A DNA stretch of 19,371 bases. Source: Cryomorphaceae bacterium. GTDB taxonomy: Bacteria > Bacteroidota > Bacteroidia > Flavobacteriales > Crocinitomicaceae. Location of the stretch: the NCBI GenBank assembly GCA_021298235.1, contig JAJTDX010000066.1, positions 12,387-31,757 on the forward strand, in the 5' to 3' direction. The translations under genes were made by a program, and so were the position numbers. Positions 1 through 8,098 of the stretch are shown here, one piece after another (position 1 is the stretch's first letter; every line of letters starts with the position of its first letter). The notes under the pieces are model-generated. The model searched no databases, had not been told where the DNA came from, and was given only the letters and a program-made list of their open reading frames with translations.

Positions 1-167
1 TCGAGACGATTGTTGATCTGCAAGCAAATCCGCTCATACAAATTTTCAAAGGTGAGAAAGAAATCCTCATTCCTTTGATGGAGGGGCTCGTTACTTCGCT
101 CGACCGAAAAAAGAAGCGAATGACCATTAAGGCTCCGGAAGGTCTTATTGAACTCTACCTTGGGTAG
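1..167 (+). CDS. rimM: RimM, 16S rRNA processing protein (C-terminal end only)
   Basis: This is the last 54 codons of a gene that begins before the window. The reading frame starts at base 3 and ends with TAG at 165-167. RimM binds the 30S subunit through ribosomal protein S19 and helps mature the 3' domain of 16S rRNA. The visible part matches the end of its PRC-barrel domain: a strand reading EILIPLMEGLV, a basic turn with DRKKK, and the closing APEGLIELYLG, close to the usual EGLL-DLYL ending of the family. The next gene starts 2 nt later, so the two are probably co-transcribed. With only the tail visible the call rests on this short motif and on the neighbouring tRNA-modification gene. 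Confidence 0.8.
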   Translation, partial: ETIVDLQANPLIQIFKGEKEILIPLMEGLVTSLDRKKKRMTIKAPEGLIELYLG

Positions 168-169
168 AA

Positions 170-868
170 ATGAGTACATTCAATTTTCGTCGATTTTCTG
201 TTTTTCAAGGCAAAAGTGCTATGAAGGTCGGAACGGATGCTGTGTTGTTGGGGAGCTTGATTGACATCAAAGAGGAACGATTTTGTTTGGAAATGGGTTC
301 CGGAACCGGAGTTATTTCACTCATGCTTGCCCAACGATTTGAACAGCTTAAAATAGATGCTATTGAAATCGATCGTGATGCTTTTGAAGAGATGAGCTTG
401 AATTTCGAAAACAGCCCATGGTCTCATCGACTTTATGCCCAGTATGGTGATTTCTTCTCGCTGAATTCTAAAAACAAGTTTGATTTGATTTTTTCAAATC
501 CTCCCTTTTATGTCAACACGCTTTATTCGTCTGATGAAAGGGTAACTCTATCGAAACACGCTCTTTTTTCATTTCAAGATTTTCTAATAAAAACCGCCTC
601 ATTGCTCACTGAGAGTGGGGTCCTTTGGCTGATTGTTACAGCCGAATTAGCTCAGGAACTGCTAGCATGTTCTGGCGACACCGGATTTTATCCATGCAGT
701 TTAATTGAAATTCAAGGTAAACCAGGAAAACATTCGCGGACTATCATATGTTTATCTAAAGAAAAATGTGAATTGAGCAAAAGAGAATTTGTAGTTCGCA
801 ATGAGGAGGGAAAATACAGCGAGGAGTATATTTTGTTAACCCGTGATTTTCACGACCGTGAGCTGTAG
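170..868 (+). CDS. trmN6: tRNA1(Val) (adenine(37)-N6)-methyltransferase, TrmN6/YfiC family
   Basis: A 232-residue class I SAM-dependent methyltransferase. The family methylates N6 of adenine 37, next to the anticodon of tRNA1(Val), in the cytoplasm. The SAM-binding glycine loop is at residues 41-50 (EMGSGTGVIS), and the acidic end of strand 2 is at 66-69 (EIDR). The catalytic motif IV, NPPFY, is at residues 110-114 and is the signature of N6-adenine and N5-glutamine methyltransferases. The N-terminal stretch FQGKSAMKVGTDAVLLG (12-28) is characteristic of the YfiC group and separates it from PrmC. The ATG at 170 lies 2 nt after the rimM stop and no better upstream start is possible. The length is normal. 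Substrate is assigned by family only. Confidence 0.87.
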   Translation: MSTFNFRRFSVFQGKSAMKVGTDAVLLGSLIDIKEERFCLEMGSGTGVISLMLAQRFEQLKIDAIEIDRDAFEEMSLNFENSPWSHRLYAQYGDFFSLNSKNKFDLIFSNPPFYVNTLYSSDERVTLSKHALFSFQDFLIKTASLLTESGVLWLIVTAELAQELLACSGDTGFYPCSLIEIQGKPGKHSRTIICLSKEKCELSKREFVVRNEEGKYSEEYILLTRDFHDREL

Positions 869-921
869 TGTTCTAAAAAGTATAAAGCTGATTGTGCATT
901 TTTTTTAAATATTCTTCAATT

Positions 922-956
922 TTTGGACTGCTACAAAAAATGAAAGGATAAATTTG
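922..956 (+). promoter_or_regulatory. Candidate Bacteroidota-type promoter of the nuo operon
   Basis: A TTTG (922-925) and a perfect TAnnTTTG element, TAAATTTG (949-956), are separated by 23 nt. In Flavobacterium the -33/-7 pair is described as TTG and TAnnTTTG with about 17-23 nt between them, so the spacing sits at the long end. Transcription would start around 961-964, giving a leader of roughly 35 nt before nuoA. This is the only good match in the 130-nt gap upstream of the operon. It is a pattern match only. Confidence 0.5.
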
Positions 957-969
957 TGAATGATTTAGC

Positions 970-983
970 GTGACTTTAGTCAC
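970..983. promoter_or_regulatory. Perfect 14-bp inverted repeat in the nuoA leader
   Basis: GTGACT-TT-AGTCAC is a perfect dyad with 6-bp arms. It lies just downstream of the predicted transcription start and ends 15 nt before the nuoA ATG, followed by an A-rich run (985-990). It could be an operator for a dimeric regulator or a small RNA hairpin near the ribosome-binding zone. I do not recognise the regulator. The repeat is seen directly; the role is inferred. Confidence 0.4.
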
Positions 984-998
984 CAAAAAAGATTACTT

Positions 999-1367
999 AT
1001 GAGCTCAAGCGGAATTGACTACGTACCAATAGTTCTCCAAATAGGAGTGATTGGTGGATTTGTTGCCTTTGTATTATTTATTACTCATTACTTAGGGCCG
1101 CGCTTAAAATCCAAAAAGAAGGATGCAAACTGGGAGTGTGGCGTTGAATCAAAAGGAGATGCCCGTTTTCCGGTATCTATTCGCTATTTTATGACGGCCA
1201 TTCTTTTCGTATTGTTCGACGTTGAAGTCATCTTTTTCTATCCGTATGCGGTTAATTTCAAAACTTTGCAACTTGAGGGATTACTTGCGGTAATACTTTT
1301 TGTTGCGTTCTTTCTAATCGGTTTTTTCTACGTGCTTAAAAAAGGAGCTTTAGAATGGGAAAAGTAG
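999..1367 (+). CDS. nuoA: NADH-quinone oxidoreductase subunit A
   Basis: A 122-residue membrane subunit of complex I that, with NuoH and NuoJK, shapes the junction between the quinone site and the proton-pumping arm. Three hydrophobic segments are visible at about residues 10-31, 62-82 and 94-113. The loop after helix 1 carries the conserved WECGVES (45-51; ECG is the family hallmark), and helix 2 carries the acidic pair in LFDVEVIFF (72-80). It is the first gene of the operon. No Shine-Dalgarno sequence precedes the ATG, only an A-rich leader, which is common in Bacteroidota. Its end overlaps nuoB by 13 nt, so translation of the two is probably coupled. Confidence 0.95.
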   Translation: MSSSGIDYVPIVLQIGVIGGFVAFVLFITHYLGPRLKSKKKDANWECGVESKGDARFPVSIRYFMTAILFVLFDVEVIFFYPYAVNFKTLQLEGLLAVILFVAFFLIGFFYVLKKGALEWEK

Positions 1368-1900
1368 AAGATCTTCAAGTAATCAACGGTGAAGGCTATC
1401 AGCTATCAACGTTGGATAAAGTAGTGGCTGCAGCTCGAAAAAATTCGGTTTGGCCCTTGCCTTTTGCCACTTCGTGCTGTGGAATTGAGTACATGGCTAC
1501 TATGGGAAGCAATTATGACCTCGCGCAATTCGGTATGGAACGCATGTCGTTTTCACCGCGGCAAGCTGATTTGCTTATCGTAGCAGGAACAATTTCAAAG
1601 AAATTAGCCCCAATACTTAAACAGGTGTATGAGCAAATGGCCGAGCCTAAATGGGTATTGTCTGTAGGAGCTTGTGCTTCCTCGGGAGGTATTTTTGATA
1701 CGTACAGCGTTCTTCAGGGAATTGATAGAGTTATCCCTGTGGATGTGTACGTTCCGGGATGTCCGCCTAGGCCTGAGCAAATCATTGATGGGATCATGAA
1801 AATTCACGAAATGGTCCAGAATGAACCACTTCGTCGGCGTTATTCTGACGAATATAAGGCCATTCTGAACAAATATGATATTGAAGGAAATGAAGAGTAA
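1355..1900 (+). CDS. nuoB: NADH-quinone oxidoreductase subunit B (N2 cluster)
   Basis: A 181-residue peripheral subunit carrying cluster N2, the last iron-sulfur centre before quinone. All four ligand cysteines are present: the adjacent pair C41-C42 in TSCCGIEYM, C107 in VGACASSGG, and C136 in PGCPPRPE. The start ATG lies inside the end of nuoA and has a real Shine-Dalgarno-like AAAGGAG at 1341-1347, unusual for this operon and supporting this start. The stop overlaps the beginning of nuoC. Length and motifs are typical for the family. Confidence 0.96.
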   Translation: MGKVEDLQVINGEGYQLSTLDKVVAAARKNSVWPLPFATSCCGIEYMATMGSNYDLAQFGMERMSFSPRQADLLIVAGTISKKLAPILKQVYEQMAEPKWVLSVGACASSGGIFDTYSVLQGIDRVIPVDVYVPGCPPRPEQIIDGIMKIHEMVQNEPLRRRYSDEYKAILNKYDIEGNEE

Positions 1901-2399
1901 ATTGGAGAATAATTCAGTGTTGGAGCTTCTGAAAGGTAAATTCGGTGAGCAGATCGAGTCTTCTGATGAACCATTCGATATGCTGACCATAGAAGTTTCT
2001 CCCGAAAGTATTCATGGTGTTATTTCTTGGTTGAAAAATGAGCCTTCTCTGGCGATTTCATTTTTGACCAATTTGGGGGCTGTTCACTATCCTGAAAATA
2101 AAGGAAGAGAGCTTGCTGTAGTATATCATTTACACAGCTTGACCAACAATTTCAGAATTCGAATAAAGGCGTTTTTGCCAATCGAAAATCCGGAGATCAG
2201 TTCACTAACAGACGTATATATTGGTGCGAATTGGATGGAACGTGAGACCTTCGATTTTTACGGAGTTATCTTTAAAGGACACCCTAACCTTAATCGTATT
2301 CTTAATGAAGATTCAATGGATTACTTTCCAATGAGGAAAGAATACCACCTCGAGGATGCAACCAGAGAAGACAAAGATGATCGTTTCTTCGGACGTTAA
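1875..2399 (+). CDS. nuoC: NADH-quinone oxidoreductase subunit C (30 kDa)
   Basis: A 174-residue peripheral-arm subunit that packs against NuoD and NuoB; it holds no cofactor. The family signature is at residues 122-143, with ERETFDFYGVIFKGHPNL followed by NRIL. nuoC is a separate gene here, not fused to nuoD as in E. coli. The start is uncertain: the ATG at 1875 gives the longest product, and a second in-frame ATG at 1890 (protein beginning MKSKLENN) has a purine-rich run just before it. Both lie inside the end of nuoB, so coupling holds either way. The stop is 10 nt before nuoD. Confidence 0.93.
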   Translation: MILKEMKSKLENNSVLELLKGKFGEQIESSDEPFDMLTIEVSPESIHGVISWLKNEPSLAISFLTNLGAVHYPENKGRELAVVYHLHSLTNNFRIRIKAFLPIENPEISSLTDVYIGANWMERETFDFYGVIFKGHPNLNRILNEDSMDYFPMRKEYHLEDATREDKDDRFFGR

Positions 2400-2409
2400 T
2401 TGATTTTTT

Positions 2410-3639
2410 ATGAGTCAGATAGATCAACATACAGGCAAAGAATCAGCAGGATTTGTTTCAACCGATACCATCGACGGTGAGATCTCTACACTTAATCTTG
2501 GTCCTACACACCCGGCGACACACGGAATTTTTCAAAATATTCTTCAGGTCGATGGTGAAAAGATTCTTTCTTCGGAGCAAACGGTTGGATACATTCACCG
2601 AGCATTCGAAAAATTAGCGGAAAGACGTCCCTATAATCAGGTGACTCCAATCACAGACCGTTTGAATTACTGTTCTTCACCCATCAACAATATGGGATGG
2701 GAAATGACAGTCGAAAAGCTAATAGGTGCGGATATCCCTAAACGTGTTGATTACATGCGTGTGATCATTATGGAGCTGGCCCGTATTGCAGATCATTTGG
2801 TATGTAATTCCGTGATAGGTGTGGATACCGGAGCGCTGACAGGATTTACGTATGTTTTTCAAGAGCGTGAAAAGATCTATGAGCTGTATGAAGAGGTTTG
2901 CGGTTCACGATTGACAACAAATATCGGTCGCATAGGCGGATTCGAGCGTGATTTCTCTGCTGAATTCTATAAAAAACTTGATAACTTCCTTAAGACTTTT
3001 CCAAAGGTATTTAATGAATTTGACAGTCTTTTGAGTAGAAACAGAATTTTTATGGACCGTACGATTGGTGCTGGACCAATTTCTGCAGAAAGAGCTTTGG
3101 AATATTCGTTTAGCGGTCCGAATTTAAGAGCTGCTGGAGTAGATTATGACGTTCGAGTGATGAATCCCTACTCGTCATATGAGGATTTCGACTTTATCAT
3201 TCCAGTGGGAACACAAGGGGATACCTATGACCGTTTTCAAGTGCGACAGGAAGAGATTCGTCAGAGCTTACGTATTATTGAGCAAGCCTTGAAAAACATG
3301 CCTGAAGGAAGTTACAAAGCAGATGTTCCTGATTTCTATCTTCCGCCGAAAGAGGATGTATACAATAACATGGAGGCCTTGATCTATCATTTTAAGATCG
3401 TGATGGGCGAAACACCTGTTCCTGTTGGAGAGATTTACCATTGTGTGGAAGGAGGAAACGGAGAATTAGGCTTTTATCTGATAAGTGATGGAGGTCGTTC
3501 ACCTTATCGTCTTCAATTTAGAAGACCATGTTTTATTTATTATCAGGCATATCCGGAAATGATCACTGGTTCCAATATCAGTGATGCCGTCCTGACACTG
3601 AGTAGTATGAATGTAATTGCAGGAGAATTAGACGCATAA
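2410..3639 (+). CDS. nuoD: NADH-quinone oxidoreductase subunit D (49 kDa, quinone site)
   Basis: A 409-residue subunit related to the large subunit of NiFe hydrogenases; it forms most of the quinone-binding pocket beside cluster N2 of NuoB. The signature LGPTHPATHG is at residues 30-39. The quinone-ligand pair His38 and Tyr87 (in RLNYCSS) fall at the same numbers as those described for Thermus Nqo4. The C-terminal region RPCFIYYQAY...NVIAGELDA is a relaxed version of the usual DPVFGEVDR ending, and the hydrogenase Ni ligands are absent, as expected. The ATG follows an AT-rich 10-nt gap without a Shine-Dalgarno sequence. Confidence 0.96.
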   Translation: MSQIDQHTGKESAGFVSTDTIDGEISTLNLGPTHPATHGIFQNILQVDGEKILSSEQTVGYIHRAFEKLAERRPYNQVTPITDRLNYCSSPINNMGWEMTVEKLIGADIPKRVDYMRVIIMELARIADHLVCNSVIGVDTGALTGFTYVFQEREKIYELYEEVCGSRLTTNIGRIGGFERDFSAEFYKKLDNFLKTFPKVFNEFDSLLSRNRIFMDRTIGAGPISAERALEYSFSGPNLRAAGVDYDVRVMNPYSSYEDFDFIIPVGTQGDTYDRFQVRQEEIRQSLRIIEQALKNMPEGSYKADVPDFYLPPKEDVYNNMEALIYHFKIVMGETPVPVGEIYHCVEGGNGELGFYLISDGGRSPYRLQFRRPCFIYYQAYPEMITGSNISDAVLTLSSMNVIAGELDA

Positions 3640-3642
3640 GTT

Positions 3643-4182
3643 ATGGGAAGTGCACATGTAGATCTGTCCAAAAGACACTCTGAAAAACCTTCATTCAGCC
3701 CCGAAAAACTTGCCGAAGTGAAGGCCTTAATGGATTCTTATCCTGAAGGAAAGCACAAAAGTGCATTGATACGTATTCTTCACATCGCAGAGGAAGAATT
3801 TGGAGGATGGTTGAGTATTGAGACCATGGATTACGTGGCCGAACTAATGAATATTCAACCAATCGAAGTATACGAGGTGGCCACTTTCTACACCATGTTT
3901 AACCTCGAACCCACGGGCAAATATGTGTTTGAAGTGTGTCGTACCGGGCCTTGTATGCTGGTAGGAAGTGACCAGATCATTGAGTACATCGAAGAAAAAT
4001 TAAACATTAAGGTAGGGGAGACCTCCGCTGATGGTATGTTTACATTGAAAACTGCAGAATGCCTGGGCGCCTGCGGTTATGCTCCAATGTTACAGTGCGG
4101 AAAGAAGTTCCATGAACATTTGACAAAAGAACGTGTCGACGAGATCATTGCATCTTATCGGGAAGGTAAAGTCCCTAATTAA
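3643..4182 (+). CDS. nuoE: NADH-quinone oxidoreductase subunit E (24 kDa, 2Fe-2S N1a)
   Basis: A 179-residue thioredoxin-like ferredoxin that binds cluster N1a and partners NuoF at the NADH end of complex I. The four ligands are C99 and C104 in VCRTGPCML and C140 and C144 in AECLGACGYAP. The helical N-terminal part contains the family stretch VAELMNIQPIEVYEVATFYT (65-84). It starts 3 nt after nuoD, and nuoF begins 8 nt after its stop. Length is normal. Presence of NuoE, F and G shows that this is an NADH-using complex I rather than the 11-subunit form lacking the input module. Confidence 0.95.
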   Translation: MGSAHVDLSKRHSEKPSFSPEKLAEVKALMDSYPEGKHKSALIRILHIAEEEFGGWLSIETMDYVAELMNIQPIEVYEVATFYTMFNLEPTGKYVFEVCRTGPCMLVGSDQIIEYIEEKLNIKVGETSADGMFTLKTAECLGACGYAPMLQCGKKFHEHLTKERVDEIIASYREGKVPN

Positions 4183-4190
4183 TTGAAAAG

Positions 4191-5528
4191 ATGGGAAGAA
4201 GAATACTTTTAGAAAACGATCATATTCCTGGCATTGAAACATTTGATGTGTATAGGAAACATGGCGGTTATCGATCTGTAGAGAAAGCACTTAAAAAGAT
4301 GTCACCTGAACAGGTGGTAGAAGAAGTGCAGAAATCCGGTCTGAGGGGACGTGGAGGAGCAGGATTCCCAACAGGGATGAAATGGTCTTTTCTTGCAAAG
4401 CCGGAGGGTGTTCCGAGATATTTGCTTTGCAATGCGGATGAATCGGAACCGGGCACCTTCAAGGACAGATATCTGATGGAGAAACTCCCTCATTTATTGA
4501 TCGAAGGGATGATCGTTTCGAGTTATGCGCTTGGAGCAAATCAGTCCTACATATACATCCGTGGTGAGTACATGTGGATCCTCGACATCCTTGAAAAGGC
4601 TATTGCGGAAGCAAAGGCAGCCGGATTTCTTGGAAAGAACATTTTAGGTTCGGGATATGATCTTGAATTGGGTGTTGCACCTGGTGGTGGAGCTTATATT
4701 TGTGGAGAGGAAACAGCTTTGATTGAATCTTTGGAAGGAAAACGTGGTAATCCGAGAATGAAACCACCATTTCCTGCAGTGAAAGGCTTGTGGGGGTGCC
4801 CTACCGTTGTAAATAATGTTGAAAGTATTGCTGCCGTTGTTCCAATTGTGAACGATGGAGGCGAAGAATATGCTAAGATCGGAATCGGGAAAAGTACCGG
4901 TACGAAGTTGATCTCTGCGAGTGGGAACTTGGTTCGTCCGGGCGTCTATGAGATTGAAATGGGTATTACTGTGGAAGAATTTATCTACGGAGACGACTAT
5001 TGCCGAGGGATTGCCTACAACAAAAAAATGAAAGCATGCGTTCCCGGTGGATCGTCTGTTCCGATTCTTCCTGCTCATCTGGTGACTAAAACAGCAACAG
5101 GTGAAGATCGTTTGATGTCTTATGAAAGCTTGGCTGACGGTAGTTTTGCTTCAGGTTCAATGCTTGGTTCCGGTGGATTTATCGTGTTTGATGAAGATCA
5201 GTGTATCGTTCGAAATACGTGGAATTTTGCCCGTTTCTATGCACACGAATCGTGTGGACAATGTTCACCTTGTCGTGAAGGAACAGGATGGATGGAGAAA
5301 GTATTGCATCGTTTGGAACATGGTACAGGAAACATGCACGACATCGACTTATTGGCTGAAATCAACAAAAAGATCGAAGGAAATACAATTTGTCCGCTTG
5401 GTGATGCAGCGGCATGGCCTGTAGCAGCTGCGATTCGTCACTTCCGTGAGGAGTTTGAGTGGCATGTGACCAACAGAGAAGAAGCGCAAAGAAAGAACTA
5501 CGGGTTATTAAAGGAATCCGTAGCGTAA
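4191..5528 (+). CDS. nuoF: NADH-quinone oxidoreductase subunit F (51 kDa, NADH/FMN site)
   Basis: A 445-residue subunit that binds NADH and FMN and carries cluster N3; electrons enter complex I here. The glycine-rich GLRGRGGAGFPTGMKW (50-65) and NADESEPGTFKDR (81-93) form the NADH/FMN region, and GAYICGEETALIESLEGKRG (167-186) is the second flavin-site motif. The N3 ligands are C355, C358 and C361 in ESCGQCSPCREG and C401 in NTICPLGDA. An SLBB-like domain lies between. All key residues are present and the length is typical. The start ATG at 4191 follows a purine-rich AATTGAAAAG. Confidence 0.97.
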   Translation: MGRRILLENDHIPGIETFDVYRKHGGYRSVEKALKKMSPEQVVEEVQKSGLRGRGGAGFPTGMKWSFLAKPEGVPRYLLCNADESEPGTFKDRYLMEKLPHLLIEGMIVSSYALGANQSYIYIRGEYMWILDILEKAIAEAKAAGFLGKNILGSGYDLELGVAPGGGAYICGEETALIESLEGKRGNPRMKPPFPAVKGLWGCPTVVNNVESIAAVVPIVNDGGEEYAKIGIGKSTGTKLISASGNLVRPGVYEIEMGITVEEFIYGDDYCRGIAYNKKMKACVPGGSSVPILPAHLVTKTATGEDRLMSYESLADGSFASGSMLGSGGFIVFDEDQCIVRNTWNFARFYAHESCGQCSPCREGTGWMEKVLHRLEHGTGNMHDIDLLAEINKKIEGNTICPLGDAAAWPVAAAIRHFREEFEWHVTNREEAQRKNYGLLKESVA

Positions 5529-5550
5529 AAACGAATTAAAATTCAGAACT

Positions 5551-6513
5551 ATGGTAAAGGTTACCATTGATGATGTTCAAATAGAAGTAGAAGAAGGGAC
5601 AACGATCCTCAATGCTGCTCGTAGTGTGGGTGGGGAGCTTGTACCACCTGCAATGTGTTACTACAGTAAACTACCTGGAACTGGCGGTAAATGCCGTACG
5701 TGTTTGGTTGAGGTTGCTCAAGGTTCTGAGAAGGACCCGCGCCCGATGCCTAAACTCGTCGCTTCATGTTCTACAGCTGTAATGGATGGTATGGTAGTAA
5801 AAAATAAGACCAGCGAACGCGTTCAACAAAATCGTGGAGGTGTCGTCGAGTTTCTTTTGATCAATCACCCCCTGGATTGTCCTATTTGTGATCAGGCAGG
5901 TGAATGCCATCTTCAGGATCTTGGTTTCGAACATGGAGGTGCCAAAACCCGCTATGAGGAGGAACGCAGAACTTTTGACCCAATAGATATTGGCAATAAG
6001 ATCAAGTTACACATGAACCGTTGTATTCTTTGTTACAGGTGCGTTCATGTTGCAAATCAATTGACTGAAAAACGTGTTCATGGTGTACTTCATCGTGGGG
6101 AACATGCTGAGATCAGCACCTACATTGAAAATGCAATTGAAAATGATTTCTCCGGAAACATGATCGATGTTTGTCCCGTTGGCGCATTGACAGATAAAAC
6201 ATTTCGATTTAAAAGCCGTGTTTGGTTTCTTAAACCGATGGAGGCTTCTTGTGAGTGCACAAAATGTTCCGGTAAAGCGGTTGTATGGATGTTCGGGAAT
6301 GAAATCTATCGTGTCACGGCGAGAAAGGATGCTTATGGAGAAGTAGAGGATCAAGACGGAAAAGCCGGATGGATCTGTAATGACTGCCGTTTTGAAAAGA
6401 AGGATGCATCCAAATGGAACATTTTGGGTCCTAGAAAGATTGATAGGCATTCTGTTATTTCTCAAGGACACTACCTGAGTCCACGATCTGGTTCCCAAAA
6501 AAAGATCAGCTAA
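5551..6513 (+). CDS. nuoG: Short NADH-quinone oxidoreductase subunit G without the molybdopterin-type domain
   Basis: A 320-residue protein, versus about 700-900 in E. coli and Thermus. It keeps the electron-carrying N-terminal part: 2Fe-2S cluster N1b (C36, C48, C51, C73), cluster N5 with its histidine ligand (H106, C110, C113, C119) and cluster N4 (C158, C161, C164, C208 in CPVGAL). After residue 230 comes a short region with C234, C236, C239 and then C276, C279, placed where larger NuoG proteins begin their N7-type domain. The big molybdopterin-oxidoreductase fold is missing. The stop is clean and nuoH begins on the next base, so this is a genuinely short gene, not a truncation; I recall short NuoG proteins in other Flavobacteriia. 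It links NuoF to NuoI. Confidence 0.92.
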   Translation: MVKVTIDDVQIEVEEGTTILNAARSVGGELVPPAMCYYSKLPGTGGKCRTCLVEVAQGSEKDPRPMPKLVASCSTAVMDGMVVKNKTSERVQQNRGGVVEFLLINHPLDCPICDQAGECHLQDLGFEHGGAKTRYEEERRTFDPIDIGNKIKLHMNRCILCYRCVHVANQLTEKRVHGVLHRGEHAEISTYIENAIENDFSGNMIDVCPVGALTDKTFRFKSRVWFLKPMEASCECTKCSGKAVVWMFGNEIYRVTARKDAYGEVEDQDGKAGWICNDCRFEKKDASKWNILGPRKIDRHSVISQGHYLSPRSGSQKKIS

Positions 6514-7545
6514 ATGGAAACAAGTGAGATCATAGAAAAATTGGCACTCATCGTAACGCTTTTTGCTGTTACATTGGGAATAGCGGCGTATGCGACTTAT
6601 TTTGAGCGTAAAGTAGCCGCTTGGTTTCAGGACAGAGTTGGTCCCGACAGAGCAGGTCCGTTTGGAATATTGCAGCCGCTTGCTGATGGTGGAAAATTAT
6701 TTTTCAAAGAAGATTTTATTCCGGATCAGGCTGAAAAATGGTTGTTTATCTTGGGCCCTGGAATTGCCATGTTTACGGCTCTAATGACAGGTTCTGTTAT
6801 TCCCTGGAGTTCTGATCTCGCATTGTTTGGTCAGCAGGTTGCACTTCAGGTCGCAGATGTAAACATCGGAATATTATTTATTATGGGGTTCCTGTCTATT
6901 GGGGTGTATGGTATCATGATCGGCGGATGGGCATCAAATAATAAGTATTCTTTGTATGGAGCAATTCGGGCAAGCTCGCAGATGATCTCCTATGAATTGG
7001 CTATGGGTATCTGTGTCATTACCGTAGTCATGCTGTCCGGCAGTCTTAGCTTGAGAGATATAGTCAATGCACAACATGGTATGAATTGGAACGTGTTTTA
7101 TCAACCGGTAGGATTCGTAGTGTTTTTCATCTGTGCGTTAGCCGAAACGAATAGAGCGCCTTTTGATCTTCCCGAGTGCGAAAGTGAGTTGATTGGAGGA
7201 TACCACACAGAATATGGTTCGATGAAAATGGGCTTTTATCTCTTTGCAGAATACGTGAGTTTATTTACATCTTCGGCAGTCATCTCAGTTCTTTTCTTTG
7301 GGGGTTATAATTTCCCGGGAATGGATAATTTCTCAGGGAATACTTTAGCCATCCTTGGCCTCGTTGCTATGTTTGGTAAAACATTCTTCTTTGTGTTTGT
7401 ATTCATGTGGATTCGTTGGACACTTCCACGTTTCCGATTTGATCAACTGATGCATTTGGGGTGGAAAAGTTTAATTCCGATTTCTCTGTTCAATTTATTG
7501 ATTACAGGATTGGTAGTAGCCTTCAAAGAAGGCTGGTTTAATTAA
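6514..7545 (+). CDS. nuoH: NADH-quinone oxidoreductase subunit H
   Basis: A 343-residue multi-helix membrane subunit that forms the mouth of the quinone chamber and anchors the peripheral arm. The conserved region ERKVAAWFQDRVGPDRAGP (31-49) follows the first helix, and the acidic cytoplasmic loop AETNRAPFDLPECESE (210-225) continues into LIGGYHTEYGSM. Both are highly conserved family signatures. The ATG directly abuts the nuoG stop (zero spacing) with no Shine-Dalgarno sequence, which suggests translation by reinitiation. Length and hydropathy are normal. Confidence 0.96.
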   Translation: METSEIIEKLALIVTLFAVTLGIAAYATYFERKVAAWFQDRVGPDRAGPFGILQPLADGGKLFFKEDFIPDQAEKWLFILGPGIAMFTALMTGSVIPWSSDLALFGQQVALQVADVNIGILFIMGFLSIGVYGIMIGGWASNNKYSLYGAIRASSQMISYELAMGICVITVVMLSGSLSLRDIVNAQHGMNWNVFYQPVGFVVFFICALAETNRAPFDLPECESELIGGYHTEYGSMKMGFYLFAEYVSLFTSSAVISVLFFGGYNFPGMDNFSGNTLAILGLVAMFGKTFFFVFVFMWIRWTLPRFRFDQLMHLGWKSLIPISLFNLLITGLVVAFKEGWFN

Positions 7546-7555
7546 CGAAATAGTT

Positions 7556-8098
7556 ATGCAAAGCTTAACTGATAGAAAAAAGGTTGTTTCAGACAAAAAA
7601 ATGACATTCATGGAACGCATTTATCTTCCTGCTATTTTGGGAGGTATGTGGATTACATTCAAGCACCTTTTCAGAAAAAACAACACGGTGAAATACCCGG
7701 AAGAGACTCGTCCAATTGCACCTGTCTACAGAGGTCAGCATGTTTTAAAGAGGGATGAGCAAGGACGTGAAAATTGTACGGCTTGTGGATTGTGTGCTGT
7801 TGCATGTCCTGCTGAGGCCATTACAATGGTAGCTGCGGAACGAGAAAAAGGGGAAGAACATCTATATCGCGAAGAGAAATATGCCGAAACATATGAGATC
7901 AACATGTTGCGTTGTATTTTCTGTGGATTGTGCGAAGAAGCATGCCCGAAAGAAGCTATTTTTCTTACGGACAGAATTGTCCCGTCAAATTTTGAAAGAA
8001 ACGAGTTCGTTTATGGCAAAGACAGACTCGTAGAAGATTTAAATGACCGTATTGACATCACCAAACGTCAGAACACGGGTAAAAGAACAGAGAAATGA
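7556..8098 (+). CDS. nuoI: NADH-quinone oxidoreductase subunit I (2x 4Fe-4S)
   Basis: A 180-residue ferredoxin-like subunit that carries clusters N6a and N6b, passing electrons from the NuoG chain to NuoB. The two motifs are C74, C77, C80, C84 in CTACGLCAVACPAE and C120, C123, C126, C130 in CIFCGLCEEACPKE. The N-terminal part contains the amphipathic segment (about residues 20-40) that rests on the membrane, and the C-terminal tail is charged. The stop overlaps the nuoJ start in an ATGA arrangement (8095-8098), indicating coupled translation. Confidence 0.96.
   Translation: MQSLTDRKKVVSDKKMTFMERIYLPAILGGMWITFKHLFRKNNTVKYPEETRPIAPVYRGQHVLKRDEQGRENCTACGLCAVACPAEAITMVAAEREKGEEHLYREEKYAETYEINMLRCIFCGLCEEACPKEAIFLTDRIVPSNFERNEFVYGKDRLVEDLNDRIDITKRQNTGKRTEK

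Noticed and set aside
899..906. Run of eight T after trmN6 as an intrinsic terminator
   Set aside because: I could not find a stable stem directly before the T run, so only the T run is supported.
1604..1990. 128-codon open frame on the minus strand opposite nuoB/nuoC
   Set aside because: It lies fully opposite strongly conserved nuo coding sequence, its product resembles no known family, and it has no promoter or start context.
4644..5078. 144-codon open frame on the minus strand opposite nuoF
   Set aside because: Composition is a shadow of the NuoF codons; no domain is recognisable.
6007..6498. 163-codon open frame on the minus strand opposite nuoG
   Set aside because: Antisense shadow of the conserved NuoG frame with no recognisable domain.
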